Assembly (NCBI RefSeq): GCF_022751215.1
Contig: NZ_JAICDG010000012.1
Coordinates: 7,032 to 62,321, forward strand
Origin: Actinomadura terrae
GTDB lineage: Bacteria > Actinomycetota > Actinomycetes > Streptosporangiales > Streptosporangiaceae
Direction of reading: 5' to 3'
Length of the DNA stretch: 55,290 bases
Below, piece by piece: positions 1 to 7,898 of the stretch. Position numbers and translations under genes: made by a program. The notes beneath the pieces were generated by a model. The model worked only from the letters and a program-made list of their open reading frames with translations, did no database searches and had not been told where the DNA came from. How positions within the stretch are numbered: position 1 is the first letter of the stretch; the number at the start of each line of letters is the position of its first letter.

Positions 1-131
1 CGTGGCAGAGCGAGCCCCTTTACGTCTCGGGCTGGCGGCCACGAGCGGGGCGGTCGGTGTCATCTGCGCCCTTTCGTCCTGATAAATCCGCTGGGGTGAG
101 TGGGGCTGGTGGGGTTTGACGGGCCGAGGAA

Positions 132-161
132 GGCCCGGGCCGCGTCGGTGCGGCCCGGGCC
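132..161 (-). terminator. Hairpin terminator of the transfer-like operon
   Basis: Perfect 12-bp inverted repeat (132-143 and 150-161) around a 6-nt loop, 8 bp past the stop of the last minus-strand gene. There is no T run, as is usual in GC-rich actinomycetes. Seen in sequence; the terminator role is inferred from position. Confidence 0.6.
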
Positions 162-168
162 GGTGTGG

Positions 169-627
169 CTAGCGCGACTGTCGGGCGGTGAGGTCGTCGT
201 GGAGGTCCTTGACGAGGTCGCGCAGAGGCCCGCCGGCGGCGCGGAGCGCCTCCACGGCCGGGTCGAGCGCGGCGTCGCTGGTCCACACGTTCAGCGCCGA
301 CTCGGCCAGCAGGCCCGCGAGGCGGGAGCGGACGCCGTCCAGGAGCGCGGCCAGGGCCAGGACGTGGGAGCGGCGCAGGTCCAGGGTTTCCTCGAACAGG
401 TTGGACAGGTCGTCCTCGGAGGAGTCCAGGAACGTGGTCATCGCGGCCATGGCGAGCGCGACGGCGGGGAAGTCCTCGGCGAGGTCTTCGGCGATCTTGT
501 TGAGGGCGTCGACGTTGGTGAGGTCGGCCAGGGCCAGCGCCTCCAGGCCGGTCAGGTCAGACATGTGTGTGGTGCTCTCTTTCGGGTTGGGGGCGGCGAT
601 GCGGTTCACCGGGGCGGTGTCGGTCAT
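169..627 (-). CDS. Small acidic hypothetical protein, paralogue of its upstream neighbour
   Basis: A 152-aa acidic protein of unknown function and the last gene of the minus-strand operon. It shares a layout with the preceding gene: an acidic helix containing LAED, then an RRSH motif, an Ala/Leu-rich helix and a PLRDL/PLADL motif near the end, so the two look like a tandem duplication. The ATG at 627 overlaps the upstream stop (ATGA) and has an AGGAGG-type ribosome site 7 nt ahead, so I chose it. An internal ATG at 564 would give a protein closer in length to the paralogue. No TM segment or enzyme motif is visible. The position after an FtsK-type translocase suggests an accessory role in transfer or maintenance, which is inference. 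Confidence 0.7.
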   Translation of the reverse strand: MTDTAPVNRIAAPNPKESTTHMSDLTGLEALALADLTNVDALNKIAEDLAEDFPAVALAMAAMTTFLDSSEDDLSNLFEETLDLRRSHVLALAALLDGVRSRLAGLLAESALNVWTSDAALDPAVEALRAAGGPLRDLVKDLHDDLTARQSR

Positions 628-1037
628 CGCCGGGCCTCCTCGCGTTCGCGGGGGCGGGACAGGTTGAGCGCGAGGTCGGCGAGCGGCGCCGAGGCCTCTT
701 CGAGCCCCTGCAAGATGTTGTCGAGGGCGTCGGGGTCGGGCAGGCGGGCTTCGTCGACTCCGGCGAGCAGGCCCTGGATCATCTGCTGGGCGTCGGCGGC
801 CAGGGCCAGGACGACGGCCAGGTGGGAGCGGCGCATCTCGCCGCTTTCGGCGTAGACGACGTCCATCAGCTCGGAGGCCTGGTCAGGGATCTCGTCGTCG
901 TCCTGGCCGTCGGCGGTGAGGTTCAGCAGCCGCTCGGTGACCGCGGCGATGGTGGGGTGGTCCTCGGCCAGGCGGGCCAGGATGAACTCCAGGCGCTCCT
1001 CGGTGTAGTCGAGGCTGTCGAGGGTGGAGGTGGACAT
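624..1037 (-). CDS. Small acidic hypothetical protein (paralogue pair, first copy)
   Basis: A 137-aa acidic protein starting 50 bp downstream of the FtsK-like gene, with a strong GAGGAG ribosome site just before its ATG. It carries the motifs seen in the next gene: LAED near residue 23, MRRSHL around residue 68, and PLADLAL near the end. It is probably all-helical and cytosolic. The function is not recognised. Its 4-nt overlap with the following gene implies translational coupling, and the pair may act as a heterodimer (inference). Confidence 0.7.
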   Translation of the reverse strand: MSTSTLDSLDYTEERLEFILARLAEDHPTIAAVTERLLNLTADGQDDDEIPDQASELMDVVYAESGEMRRSHLAVVLALAADAQQMIQGLLAGVDEARLPDPDALDNILQGLEEASAPLADLALNLSRPREREEARR

Positions 1038-1086
1038 GGCTCTCCTCGGAGTTGTCGCAGGTGAAGGTTCAGGCAGTACGGGGGTT

Positions 1087-3876
1087 TCAGGCGGCGGGGA
1101 GTTCGGCCAGGACGGCGTCCAGGCCCTCGGGCGTGGTCAGCACCTCGCGGGCCTTGGAGCCGTCGGCCGGGCCGACCACGCCCAGGTTTTCCATCTGGTC
1201 CATCAGCGCGCAGGCCTGCGCGTAGGGGGCGCGGAGTTTGCGTTGGAGCATCGAGGTCGACCCGAACTGCGTGGTGACCACCTGCTCGATGGCCTGGCGC
1301 AGCAGCGGCACGTCGACGTCGTCGGGCAGCGCGGCGGCCGCCCCGGCCGAGCTGCCGGATGCGGCGGGCAGGGCCCAGTTCCCCTTGTCGTCCTGGACGA
1401 CGCGTCCGGCGGCCTTCAGCGTGGGCAACTGCCGGTAGACGGTCGCGCGGGAGATCCCGGTCGCCTCGATCAGATCGGCGCGTGACATCGGGCCGCCGGC
1501 GGCGGCGAGCGCGGCCAGGATCCGGTCCGCGGCCGCCGGGGCGTTCGTCGGCGAGGCGCTCGGCGCGGCCTTCTCGACGGCATCGTCTCGGCCTGTGTCG
1601 TCCGCGCCGGTCGAGGCCTCGGCCGGGGCGTTCGGCCGCGCCTCGTCAACGTCGCCGACACCGGTGTCGGCGACCGGGGGCGACGGGTTGGTGATGGTGC
1701 CGGCCCGGGCGGTCTGGGTGATCTGGTCGGTGCTGGGGTCGGTGGTGGGCATCGCGATCTTCTGGGCCTTGCAGTGCCGGACGATCGCGGTGATCTCGGG
1801 ATCGGAGACGTAGGCGCCCTGCAGCCGGATCGGGGCGCTGGCGCCCATGGGGAGGAACAGGGCGTCGCCCTGGCCGATGAGTTTCTCGGCGCCGGGGGAG
1901 TCCAGGATCACGCGGCTGTCGGCCAGCGATGAGGTGGTGAACGCCAGCCGGGACGGCACGTTGGCCTTGATCAGCCCGGTCACCACGTCCACCGACGGGC
2001 GCTGCGTCGCCAGGACGAGATGGATGCCCGAGGCGCGGGCGAGCTGGGTGATGCGGACGATGGAGTCCTCGACGTCCTTGGGCGCGACCATCATCAGGTC
2101 GGCCAGCTCGTCCACGATCGTCAGCAGGTAGGGCAGGCGCTCGGTGAGGGGGGTGCCGTCCTGGTGGCGGGCCTTCCCCGCGGCGATCTTGGTGTTGAGT
2201 TCGTCGAGGTGCTTGACGCCGTTGTGGGCCAGCAGGTCATAGCGCCGGTTCATCTCTCCGACGACCCATTGCAGGGCTTCGGCGGCTTTGCGGGGGTTGG
2301 TGATGATGGGGGTGAGCAGGTGCGGGACGCCCTGGTACGCGGTCATCTCCACCCGCTTGGGGTCGATCAGGATCATCCGCACATCGCACGGCAGCGCCCG
2401 GGTCAGGATGCTGGTGATCAGGGCGTTGAGGCAGGCGGACTTGCCCGCGCCGGTCGCCCCTGCGATCAGGATGTGGGGCATCTTGGCCAGGTTCGCCACG
2501 ATCGTGCGGCCCTCGACGTCCTTGCCGAGCCCGACGATCATCGGGTGCTTCTCCTCGGTAGCGACGGGGGAGCGGAGCACGTCGCCGAGCGCGACCAGGT
2601 CGGCGGTGGCGTTGGGGATCTCCACGCCGATCGCGGACTTGCCCGGGATCGGCGACAGGATCCGCACCTCGGCCGACTTGGCAGCGTAGGAGAAGTTCTT
2701 GGCCAGGGCGGTGACCTTCTCCACCTTCACCGCCGGACCCAGCTCGACCTCGAACCGGGTGATCCGCGGGCCCCGGACGAACCCGGTGACCCTCGCGTCG
2801 ACGCCGAAGTCGCTCAGGACCTTGCCCAGCACCTTGGCCAGCCGCTCGGCCTCGCGGTCCCCGCCGGGCTTGGCGGGGACGCTGCGCATGCTCTCGGTGG
2901 AGGGCAGCGTGTAGTCCGCGCACCGGTCCACGATCGGCTCCCCGTTAACCTGCACCACCGGCAGCTCCGGTCCGCTCGCCGCACCGTCCGGCTCCACGGT
3001 CGGGACGGCGTCCGCCGCGTCCGCCGAGGTGGGGGCCGTCGCGCCCGCCTCCACTGCCGGGACGGCCGCCTTCGCGGCGTCGGCGCCGCCTTCGCCTGGC
3101 CCCTCGGCGTCGTCCTTCTCGTCCTCCTCCCCACGCAGCTCGTAGTGGCCGACACCCCACAGGACCAGCACCCCGATCACCAGCGTGCCCAGCACCGCCA
3201 GCGGCTGGGTGACCACCAGCGCGGGCAGCATCGGCGCCCCCAGCACCACCACGGCGCCGGCGAACGCCATCCGCTGGAGCTTGAGCTTGCCGCGGGCCTT
3301 GCGGATCTCCCGCCCGGTCACCTCCTCCAGGGCCGGGACGTAGGGGATCCGCGACCGGGACTGCCCACCGCTACGGCGCGTCTCCCGGCGGGCCCGGTGC
3401 TCCTCACCGCTCCCGCCGCGCTCCTCGGCGAGTTGCTCACGGGCCCGTTCGGCGGCCTCCTCGTGGGCCTCCACCACCCGCGCGGCCATCTCCTCCTGCG
3501 ACAGGTTCTCGGCCATCACCCACGCCCACGTCATCTGACCGGTGACCTGCACCCCCACCCGCACGCACTCGGCCTGCCGCCGCACCCACCCCTCCTCCGA
3601 GGGGTACTCCACGGCGGCCGGGTACTCCACGGCGGCCTGGCCCGGCGCGCCGGACGCCGGTACGACGGCGGGCCCAGCAGGCATGGCAGGCGCGGCCTCG
3701 GGGTTGGCGGTGGCGGCGGGGGTGTCGGCGCCCTCGGGCCGCTCCGGCTGCTGCTGAGGCTGTGGGGGGAGCAGGAAGGCAGGCGGGCCGCCGTCGCCGA
3801 ACGCCTGCTTGTAGTCGGCGTCGATCTGGGCTTGGCGGTCGGCGCGGCCGCGCGAGCGGCCCGGACGGATGTTCAT
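1087..3876 (-). CDS. FtsK/SpoIIIE-family DNA translocase with two C-terminal winged helices
   Basis: A 929-aa predicted ATP-driven double-stranded DNA pump. The N-terminus is Pro/Ala-rich, followed by a charged coiled stretch and two TM segments at about residues 205-245, an acidic linker, then the FtsK motor. Walker A GATGAGKS is at 473-480, and Walker B ends in D589-E590. After the motor comes a first winged-helix-like segment (about 780-835) and then a segment matching the FtsK gamma domain (LLRQAI, MLQRKL, ALMDQMENLGVVGPADGSKAREVL-like spacing). Cellular FtsK usually has only the gamma domain. In actinomycete conjugative plasmids a single FtsK-like protein (TraB) moves double-stranded DNA between hyphae, and the small membrane-protein genes around this gene fit that role. 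It starts 2 nt after the stop of the 77-aa gene, so it is in the same operon. A gene-duplicated chromosomal FtsK is the alternative. Confidence 0.9.
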   Translation of the reverse strand: MNIRPGRSRGRADRQAQIDADYKQAFGDGGPPAFLLPPQPQQQPERPEGADTPAATANPEAAPAMPAGPAVVPASGAPGQAAVEYPAAVEYPSEEGWVRRQAECVRVGVQVTGQMTWAWVMAENLSQEEMAARVVEAHEEAAERAREQLAEERGGSGEEHRARRETRRSGGQSRSRIPYVPALEEVTGREIRKARGKLKLQRMAFAGAVVVLGAPMLPALVVTQPLAVLGTLVIGVLVLWGVGHYELRGEEDEKDDAEGPGEGGADAAKAAVPAVEAGATAPTSADAADAVPTVEPDGAASGPELPVVQVNGEPIVDRCADYTLPSTESMRSVPAKPGGDREAERLAKVLGKVLSDFGVDARVTGFVRGPRITRFEVELGPAVKVEKVTALAKNFSYAAKSAEVRILSPIPGKSAIGVEIPNATADLVALGDVLRSPVATEEKHPMIVGLGKDVEGRTIVANLAKMPHILIAGATGAGKSACLNALITSILTRALPCDVRMILIDPKRVEMTAYQGVPHLLTPIITNPRKAAEALQWVVGEMNRRYDLLAHNGVKHLDELNTKIAAGKARHQDGTPLTERLPYLLTIVDELADLMMVAPKDVEDSIVRITQLARASGIHLVLATQRPSVDVVTGLIKANVPSRLAFTTSSLADSRVILDSPGAEKLIGQGDALFLPMGASAPIRLQGAYVSDPEITAIVRHCKAQKIAMPTTDPSTDQITQTARAGTITNPSPPVADTGVGDVDEARPNAPAEASTGADDTGRDDAVEKAAPSASPTNAPAAADRILAALAAAGGPMSRADLIEATGISRATVYRQLPTLKAAGRVVQDDKGNWALPAASGSSAGAAAALPDDVDVPLLRQAIEQVVTTQFGSTSMLQRKLRAPYAQACALMDQMENLGVVGPADGSKAREVLTTPEGLDAVLAELPAA

Positions 3877-3878
3877 GA

Positions 3879-4112
3879 TCAGTCCTTCAGCGGCGGGGCG
3901 AGGCGGGCGAGATGGGTTTCGAGGACGGAGCGGATCTCGGCGCGCACAGCGTCGGCCCGTTCCTCGGGGAGCTCGGCGAGGACGGCCTTCAGGCAGTCGT
4001 AGACGGCGGCGAGCTTCTCGGTCTCTGTATGCGCAGAGTCACGGCGGTGCCGCGCCCACTCGATCCGGTTGCGCGCTCGGCGGGCCGCCAGCGACTCCAG
4101 CGACCGGGGCAT
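3879..4112 (-). CDS. 77-aa charged helical protein upstream of the translocase
   Basis: A short, Arg/Glu-rich, probably helical protein (starts MPRSLESLAARRAR) with no TM segment. A GGAGG ribosome site lies 5 nt before the ATG. Its stop is 2 nt from the translocase start, so the two are probably co-translated. The heptamer array lies directly upstream, so this gene and ftsK may form a transcription unit controlled from there. The family is not recognised; an accessory or DNA-binding partner of the translocase is possible but unproven. Confidence 0.7.
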   Translation of the reverse strand: MPRSLESLAARRARNRIEWARHRRDSAHTETEKLAAVYDCLKAVLAELPEERADAVRAEIRSVLETHLARLAPPLKD

Positions 4113-4145
4113 GACGACCTCCAGCGATCAAGGGGTTGGGCGGCC

Positions 4146-4270
4146 GTCTCACCGAGGCTGTCTCACGGGGATCGCGCGCGCGTGTACGCGCGCGTCTTGG
4201 GGCTGTCAAGAGGGTGAGACGAACCGGTGAGACACCACCGTGAGACAGGGGATGAGACGGCCGGTGAGAC
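4146..4270. repeat. Array of seven GTGAGAC heptamers: iteron or candidate transfer site
   Basis: Noncoding gap between two operon genes. GTGAGAC occurs at 4214, 4227, 4240 and 4264, with ATGAGAC at 4252, giving start-to-start steps of 13, 13, 12 and 12 bp. Two copies in the opposite orientation (GTCTCAC) lie at 4146 and 4160. Between the two groups is an alternating CG tract around TGTA (4173-4194). A 7-mer should appear only a handful of times by chance in this whole window, so clustering is clear. It could be an operator, a plasmid iteron, or the double-stranded transfer locus (clt-like) read by the adjacent translocase winged helix. Confidence 0.75.
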
Positions 4271-4289
4271 CGGGCGCCTGAGGCGCCCG
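4271..4289 (-). terminator. GC hairpin after the Gly/Ser-tailed membrane protein gene
   Basis: Perfect 8-bp stem (4271-4278 with 4282-4289) and 3-nt loop, directly abutting the last heptamer repeat and 75 bp beyond the stop at 4364. It may end or attenuate transcription entering from 4364-4861, or be part of the heptamer site. Confidence 0.5.
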
Positions 4290-4363
4290 TCGGCGCGGCC
4301 CGGGGGCGGCGGGACCGGCGCCGCCACCCGGCGGCGACGGCGTCCGGCCCGCCGCCCAAGCCG

Positions 4364-4861
4364 TCACGGCTTGTTAGGGTCGTAGGGGCCGTACTCGAAG
4401 GTGTTCGTCGCGTTCGAGCCGCCCGAGCCGCCACCGGAGCTGCTGCCGGACCCGCCGCTGCTGGAGTTGCCGCCCGTGCCGCCGGAGCTGGCGCCGCCGT
4501 TGGTGGCGACGGTGTTGAACATCGTCGCGCCCGCGGTCCCCAGCGAGCCCGCGATCTGCTTGGCCATGATCCCGAACACGCTCCCGGCCAGCAGGACGCC
4601 CATGGTGAAGCACATCATGGCGTGGCTGAACTTCAGCTTCTTCTTATCGAGCTGCTTGTGGATCAGGAACCCCAGCGCGACGACGATGACCAGGCCCAGG
4701 CCACCGCCGACCGCGGCAGCGCCACCAGGCGCGGCATCGGGCTTTTGCGGAGGCGCGGCGAGGACGACGCCGGTGACCTGGGACGGCGGCGCCTGGGGCA
4801 GACCGGCCGCCGTGATCGCCGCGTCCGCCGTGCTGGGCCGGGGAGGGGTCAGGTGGGACAT
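4364..4861 (-). CDS. Small membrane protein with Gly/Ser-rich tail
   Basis: A 165-aa protein. The N-terminal 45 residues are Pro/Ala-rich, followed by two TM helices (about 48-66 and 80-102) separated by a short basic loop (HKQLDKKKLKF), then a Gly/Ser/Asn-rich low-complexity tail ending in YGPYDPNKP. An AAGGAG site precedes the ATG. No family was identified with confidence. Small two-TM proteins of this kind accompany FtsK-like transfer genes (Spd-type spread proteins) in actinomycete plasmids, and the operon position fits that. The role in transfer is inference. Confidence 0.75.
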   Translation of the reverse strand: MSHLTPPRPSTADAAITAAGLPQAPPSQVTGVVLAAPPQKPDAAPGGAAAVGGGLGLVIVVALGFLIHKQLDKKKLKFSHAMMCFTMGVLLAGSVFGIMAKQIAGSLGTAGATMFNTVATNGGASSGGTGGNSSSGGSGSSSGGGSGGSNATNTFEYGPYDPNKP

Positions 4862-4946
4862 GATGGGTGCTCCTTCGGTTCGCTTTGGGTGGATCCGTTG
4901 GGTGGCGGGGCCGGTCGGACCAGGACCGGCCCCGCGTCTTACCTGG

Positions 4947-5435
4947 TCAAGTGGCGGGCGTGGTGAACTCGCCGTGCGAGTCGCACCGCCACACGTCCTT
5001 GCTGCGGCCGGTGCCGCCCTCGCGGCCCTCGTAGCTCACGCCGGAGCTGCTCCGGCACTTCGGGCAGCACGCATTGGCGCTCACCGGCCCATACCTTTCG
5101 CGCTGCCGGTGGGAGCCTCCGGGCGCCCGTTGCTGCCGGGCAGCGGCGTCCACTCCTCTTCCTTCTTGCTCAGCGCCTTCTGGGTCTTGGCGTCGGCCAT
5201 ACTGGAAACCGCCTCTCTGTGAGGTGGCCTCACCGGTGACTTGTTCAGGGCTGCCGGTGGGGCCTTCTTCCTGGTCAGGGACCGGTTGTCCCGGACCGGG
5301 GCGGGGCGGGGCCACCACCCGCACAGGGGTGCCCGCCCACGTCGTGGGGACGGCGTGGCCGCTGACCGCCAGCACCGTCATCAGCCCGCCCGCCGTGACC
5401 GCCAGCGCCGCGCGCCGCGTCTGGTGGCCGGTCAT
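4947..5435 (-). CDS. Signal-anchored protein reading into a small zinc ribbon; possibly two genes
   Basis: An open frame of 162 codons whose ATG overlaps the upstream stop (ATGA). The first 30 residues look like a signal peptide or anchor (MTGHQTRRAALAV, then hydrophobic), followed by a Pro-rich stretch. The last 45 residues form a compact four-ligand zinc-ribbon-like domain (CCPKC, then C and H near the end). The middle (codons about 73-115) has poor codon choice, while another frame there (5081-5200) is excellent. The frame may therefore join two genes by accident: a short secreted protein whose end I cannot fix, and a 45-aa zinc ribbon starting at GTG 5084 (4947-5084). Confidence 0.5.
   Translation of the reverse strand: MTGHQTRRAALAVTAGGLMTVLAVSGHAVPTTWAGTPVRVVAPPRPGPGQPVPDQEEGPTGSPEQVTGEATSQRGGFQYGRRQDPEGAEQEGRGVDAAARQQRAPGGSHRQRERYGPVSANACCPKCRSSSGVSYEGREGGTGRSKDVWRCDSHGEFTTPAT
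5081..5200 (-). CDS. 39-aa basic small protein overlapping another frame
   Basis: A short frame (starts MADAKTQKALSKKEEEW, ends KGMGR) with almost every third codon position G or C, unlike the longer overlapping frame in the same stretch. An AGAGAGG-like ribosome site lies about 11 nt before the ATG. Its TGA overlaps a GTG (GTGA) that would start the zinc-ribbon domain ending at 4947, a coupling seen throughout this operon. The function is unknown. It is too short for most gene finders, and proteomics or conservation would be needed to choose between frames. Confidence 0.45.
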   Translation of the reverse strand: MADAKTQKALSKKEEEWTPLPGSNGRPEAPTGSAKGMGR

Positions 5436-5908
5436 GCGATCACCGCCACGCCCAGCGCGAGCCCAATCAGCACCAGGCCCACGGTCAGCAGGTCGATCGC
5501 GACCTTGAGCCGCTGCTGCTTGACCAGCACCAGGTACGACAGGAACTGCAGGTCAGCGACGGCGACCTCCGGTGCCCGCGTGGCGAACCTTTGGGCGATC
5601 GCCTCCGGGGTCATGACGGCGTAGCGGACGAACCCGCCCACGCCCAGCCGGGGGCGCAGCACTCCGGCCAGCAACACCACGGCCGAGGCGGCCAGCGCGA
5701 GGCCCGCGAGGGCCAGGACGACGCGGACGGGGGAGGGCGCGCGGGCGATCTGGCTGGTCAGGATGGCCGTCACGGCGGCGACGACGGCGGTGAGCGTGCC
5801 GCACTTGGCATCCAACCGCGCCTGCTCACCGCGCACAGCCGCAACCTCGGCGGCCAGCTCGGCCTCCACCGGCGTCGGCGCCGCCATCGGTGTCGCGGGG
5901 GCGTTCAT
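5432..5908 (-). CDS. Three-TM membrane protein resembling Pycsar-effector (PycTM) family
   Basis: A 158-aa protein. The N-terminal helix (EVAAVRGEQARLDAKCG) has the A-x-x-D-x-K pattern that starts PycTM/DUF5706 proteins. It is followed by TM helices at about 36-54, 60-85 and 135-157 and a conserved-looking LSYL-LVKQQRLK segment before the last helix. PycTM proteins were described as membrane-disrupting effectors activated by cyclic pyrimidine nucleotides, but relatives without a cyclase are common beside actinomycete plasmid-transfer genes. No cyclase gene is visible here, and the gene overlaps both neighbours by ATGA, so a role in transfer or mating-pair function is as likely as defence. The family call is by eye. 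Confidence 0.65.
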   Translation of the reverse strand: MNAPATPMAAPTPVEAELAAEVAAVRGEQARLDAKCGTLTAVVAAVTAILTSQIARAPSPVRVVLALAGLALAASAVVLLAGVLRPRLGVGGFVRYAVMTPEAIAQRFATRAPEVAVADLQFLSYLVLVKQQRLKVAIDLLTVGLVLIGLALGVAVIA

Positions 5909-6276
5909 CGCCTGCCCTCCACCCGGGCGGTGGCGGCCAGGCCCTCGGCGACGACCTGGTCGGGCACCGCGCCCGGCTCCGGGAGCAGCCCGATCTCCTC
6001 CAGATGCCCGGTGATGAAGGCGGCCGGAGCCAGCTCCTCGCGTGCGGCCGCCGCGGCGGTCGCGCGGGCGTGGGTGAGCAACTCGGTGTAGGCGACGTGC
6101 AGCTCCGTATAACGCAGCGCCATGACCTGGGAGTCGCTGGCCAGCGCCTGCAAGGTCGACCGCAACACGCTCAAGTCGATGTGCGCGGCGGCCAGGTCCT
6201 GGCGGGCCTGGTTGAGCTGGCGCCGGATGTCCAGCTCATTGGGGGTTCCCGCCGTGCTCATGCGGGGCGTGGTCAT
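5905..6276 (-). CDS. Small coiled-coil hypothetical protein
   Basis: A 123-aa protein whose residues 14-85 form a long amphipathic helix (RRQLNQARQDLAAAHIDL and onward), probably a coiled coil. The C-terminal third is hydrophobic-acidic with a short GLLPEPGAVPDQV loop. No TM segment is present. Both ends overlap neighbouring genes by 4 nt, so it is an integral member of the operon. The family is not recognised. Confidence 0.7.
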   Translation of the reverse strand: MTTPRMSTAGTPNELDIRRQLNQARQDLAAAHIDLSVLRSTLQALASDSQVMALRYTELHVAYTELLTHARATAAAAAREELAPAAFITGHLEEIGLLPEPGAVPDQVVAEGLAATARVEGRR

Positions 6277-7898
6277 CGCCGCTCACCGCCGTCCTGCTCA
6301 CGACGGACCTGAGCAGCCAGGCGCCGAGCCGTCGAATGCGGCATCCCCAGACGCTCGCTGATCTGGCTGCTGCTCAGCTCCGGTTCGCGGGCGAGCAGAG
6401 CGCGGACCGCGGCCAACCGAGCGCGGGGATCAGCGACGGCCCGCTCCTGACCACGCTCGTCCGGCTGCTCATTTCCGCCACCGCCGGGCAGATCGCCGCC
6501 GGTTTTGTGAGCAGGCCCCGACCACGTCCCCGCCTGCTCACCAGCTCGCGCACCGGGGCGCTCGTCCGGCCTGCTCACCGGCCGCTCGCCCGCGTGCTCA
6601 CCGGCCTGCTCATCCCGGCTGCTCACCCGCCGCTCAGGGCGCTCGCGGCGCTTGGCGGGCGGCGGCAGCTCCCGCAGCGCGCCGGGGTTCTCGGCCTGCT
6701 CGGTCAGGTACTGCTCAGCGCCGCGCACAACGTCCTCGCCCAACACCCGGGCGATCGCCTCGCGCACCGCAGGCGGCTCCCGCCGCCACGGCGCCGAGGT
6801 CTCCGACTCCTCCTCCTGGGTGAGCGGACCGGTGTACTCCAACCGCTCACCCCCCGCCTGCTCGTCCTGCTCGTAGTCGTCGACGTGCGGCTCGCGCCCG
6901 GGATGCGGCAGGGACACGATCACCGGCTCGGACTGCGGCGGGGACACCAGCGGCAGGGCGCGGCGCTCGCCCACCCGCACCGGCCAGGCCGTCACCGGGA
7001 CGGCCTCGGCATCACCCTGACCGTCGCCGACGGCGTCCGTCTCCAGCGCGGGAGCGGCGGCGGAGCCGGTAGGCAGGTTGAGATCCATCTCGGCCAGCCG
7101 CGGCACGTCCTGGCCGTCCTTGTCGTGCCAGGGATCGGCGTCGCTGATCGAGGTATCGATCAGGCCAATCAGGTGCGCGGTCACCGCCGCGCCGACCGGA
7201 GCGACCGCGTGCGCCAGCATGCTGGCGAGCACGGCCGCTGTATCGCTGACTCCCCAACCACCCTCGGGCGCCACGTCCGGGACAGCGGCGGCCAGGTTCA
7301 GGAAGATGCTCGTGGTCAGGAACCCAATCGCGGCGTGGATCGCGGCTTCCGCGATCTCACCGCCGGACGCGGCCAGCCGTGCGCGGGCCACGATGATCCA
7401 CACCACCGCCCCGATCAGCACCGGCTCCAGAATCCACAGCGCCCACCATGTCGGCGCGGCCGTGTCCGCATTCATCAGCCGGGCCGCACCCTGCTGCACA
7501 CCCGTCGTGGACCAGGCCGCGAACCCCAGCAGAACCGGGACGAGAACCTTCAAGTTCTGCACCCGCAGCCGAGTCAGGCCCAGCGCACGCGCCTCCCCGC
7601 TGCGCGCCATCTCGCTGGTCAGCCGCGTCCGCTCACCGGCTGCGCGGAACTGCCGGTACATCCGCGACAGCTCGGTCTTGGCACGGACATCGGCCTCACG
7701 CTCAGCACGCGCCAACTCCACCAGCGTGCTCTCCTCGCGCACATCAGCGCGGGCCCGCCCGTGACCGGCCTCGGCACGCACACGCGCCAACTCGTCCGCG
7801 CGCCGCGCGGCCTCCAGATCCCGGCGCCGCTCCAGCTCTCGCGCCAGCTCGTCCGGATGCTCGGGCACCACCTGCTGGACGTTGGGCTTGCGCTTCAT
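6273..7898 (-). CDS. Spd-like membrane protein: coiled coil, four TM helices, C-terminal HTH
   Basis: 541 aa from the ATG at 7898, which overlaps the stop of the BldC-like gene (ATGA) and follows an AAGGGG site. An open frame continues upstream to 8327 but is only an antisense-like Arg/Pro shadow. Residues 15-95 are a charged coiled coil. TM helices lie at about 116-137, 151-172, 185-207 and 220-246. A long disordered Arg/Glu/Pro-rich segment follows, and the last 50 residues form a helix-turn-helix (ARLAAVRALLA, SSSQISERLGMPHSTARRLA). Membrane proteins with this plan (DUF2637/Spd-like) occur in actinomycete conjugative elements, where they aid plasmid spread. A membrane-tethered DNA-binding role is inferred. 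Confidence 0.75.
   Translation of the reverse strand: MKRKPNVQQVVPEHPDELARELERRRDLEAARRADELARVRAEAGHGRARADVREESTLVELARAEREADVRAKTELSRMYRQFRAAGERTRLTSEMARSGEARALGLTRLRVQNLKVLVPVLLGFAAWSTTGVQQGAARLMNADTAAPTWWALWILEPVLIGAVVWIIVARARLAASGGEIAEAAIHAAIGFLTTSIFLNLAAAVPDVAPEGGWGVSDTAAVLASMLAHAVAPVGAAVTAHLIGLIDTSISDADPWHDKDGQDVPRLAEMDLNLPTGSAAAPALETDAVGDGQGDAEAVPVTAWPVRVGERRALPLVSPPQSEPVIVSLPHPGREPHVDDYEQDEQAGGERLEYTGPLTQEEESETSAPWRREPPAVREAIARVLGEDVVRGAEQYLTEQAENPGALRELPPPAKRRERPERRVSSRDEQAGEHAGERPVSRPDERPGARAGEQAGTWSGPAHKTGGDLPGGGGNEQPDERGQERAVADPRARLAAVRALLAREPELSSSQISERLGMPHSTARRLAAQVRREQDGGERR

Noticed and set aside
2020..4002. 660-codon plus-strand open frame antisense to the translocase
   Set aside because: His/Gly/Arg-rich shadow of the minus-strand FtsK-like gene; no ribosome site or motif. 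GC-rich DNA gives long antisense frames.
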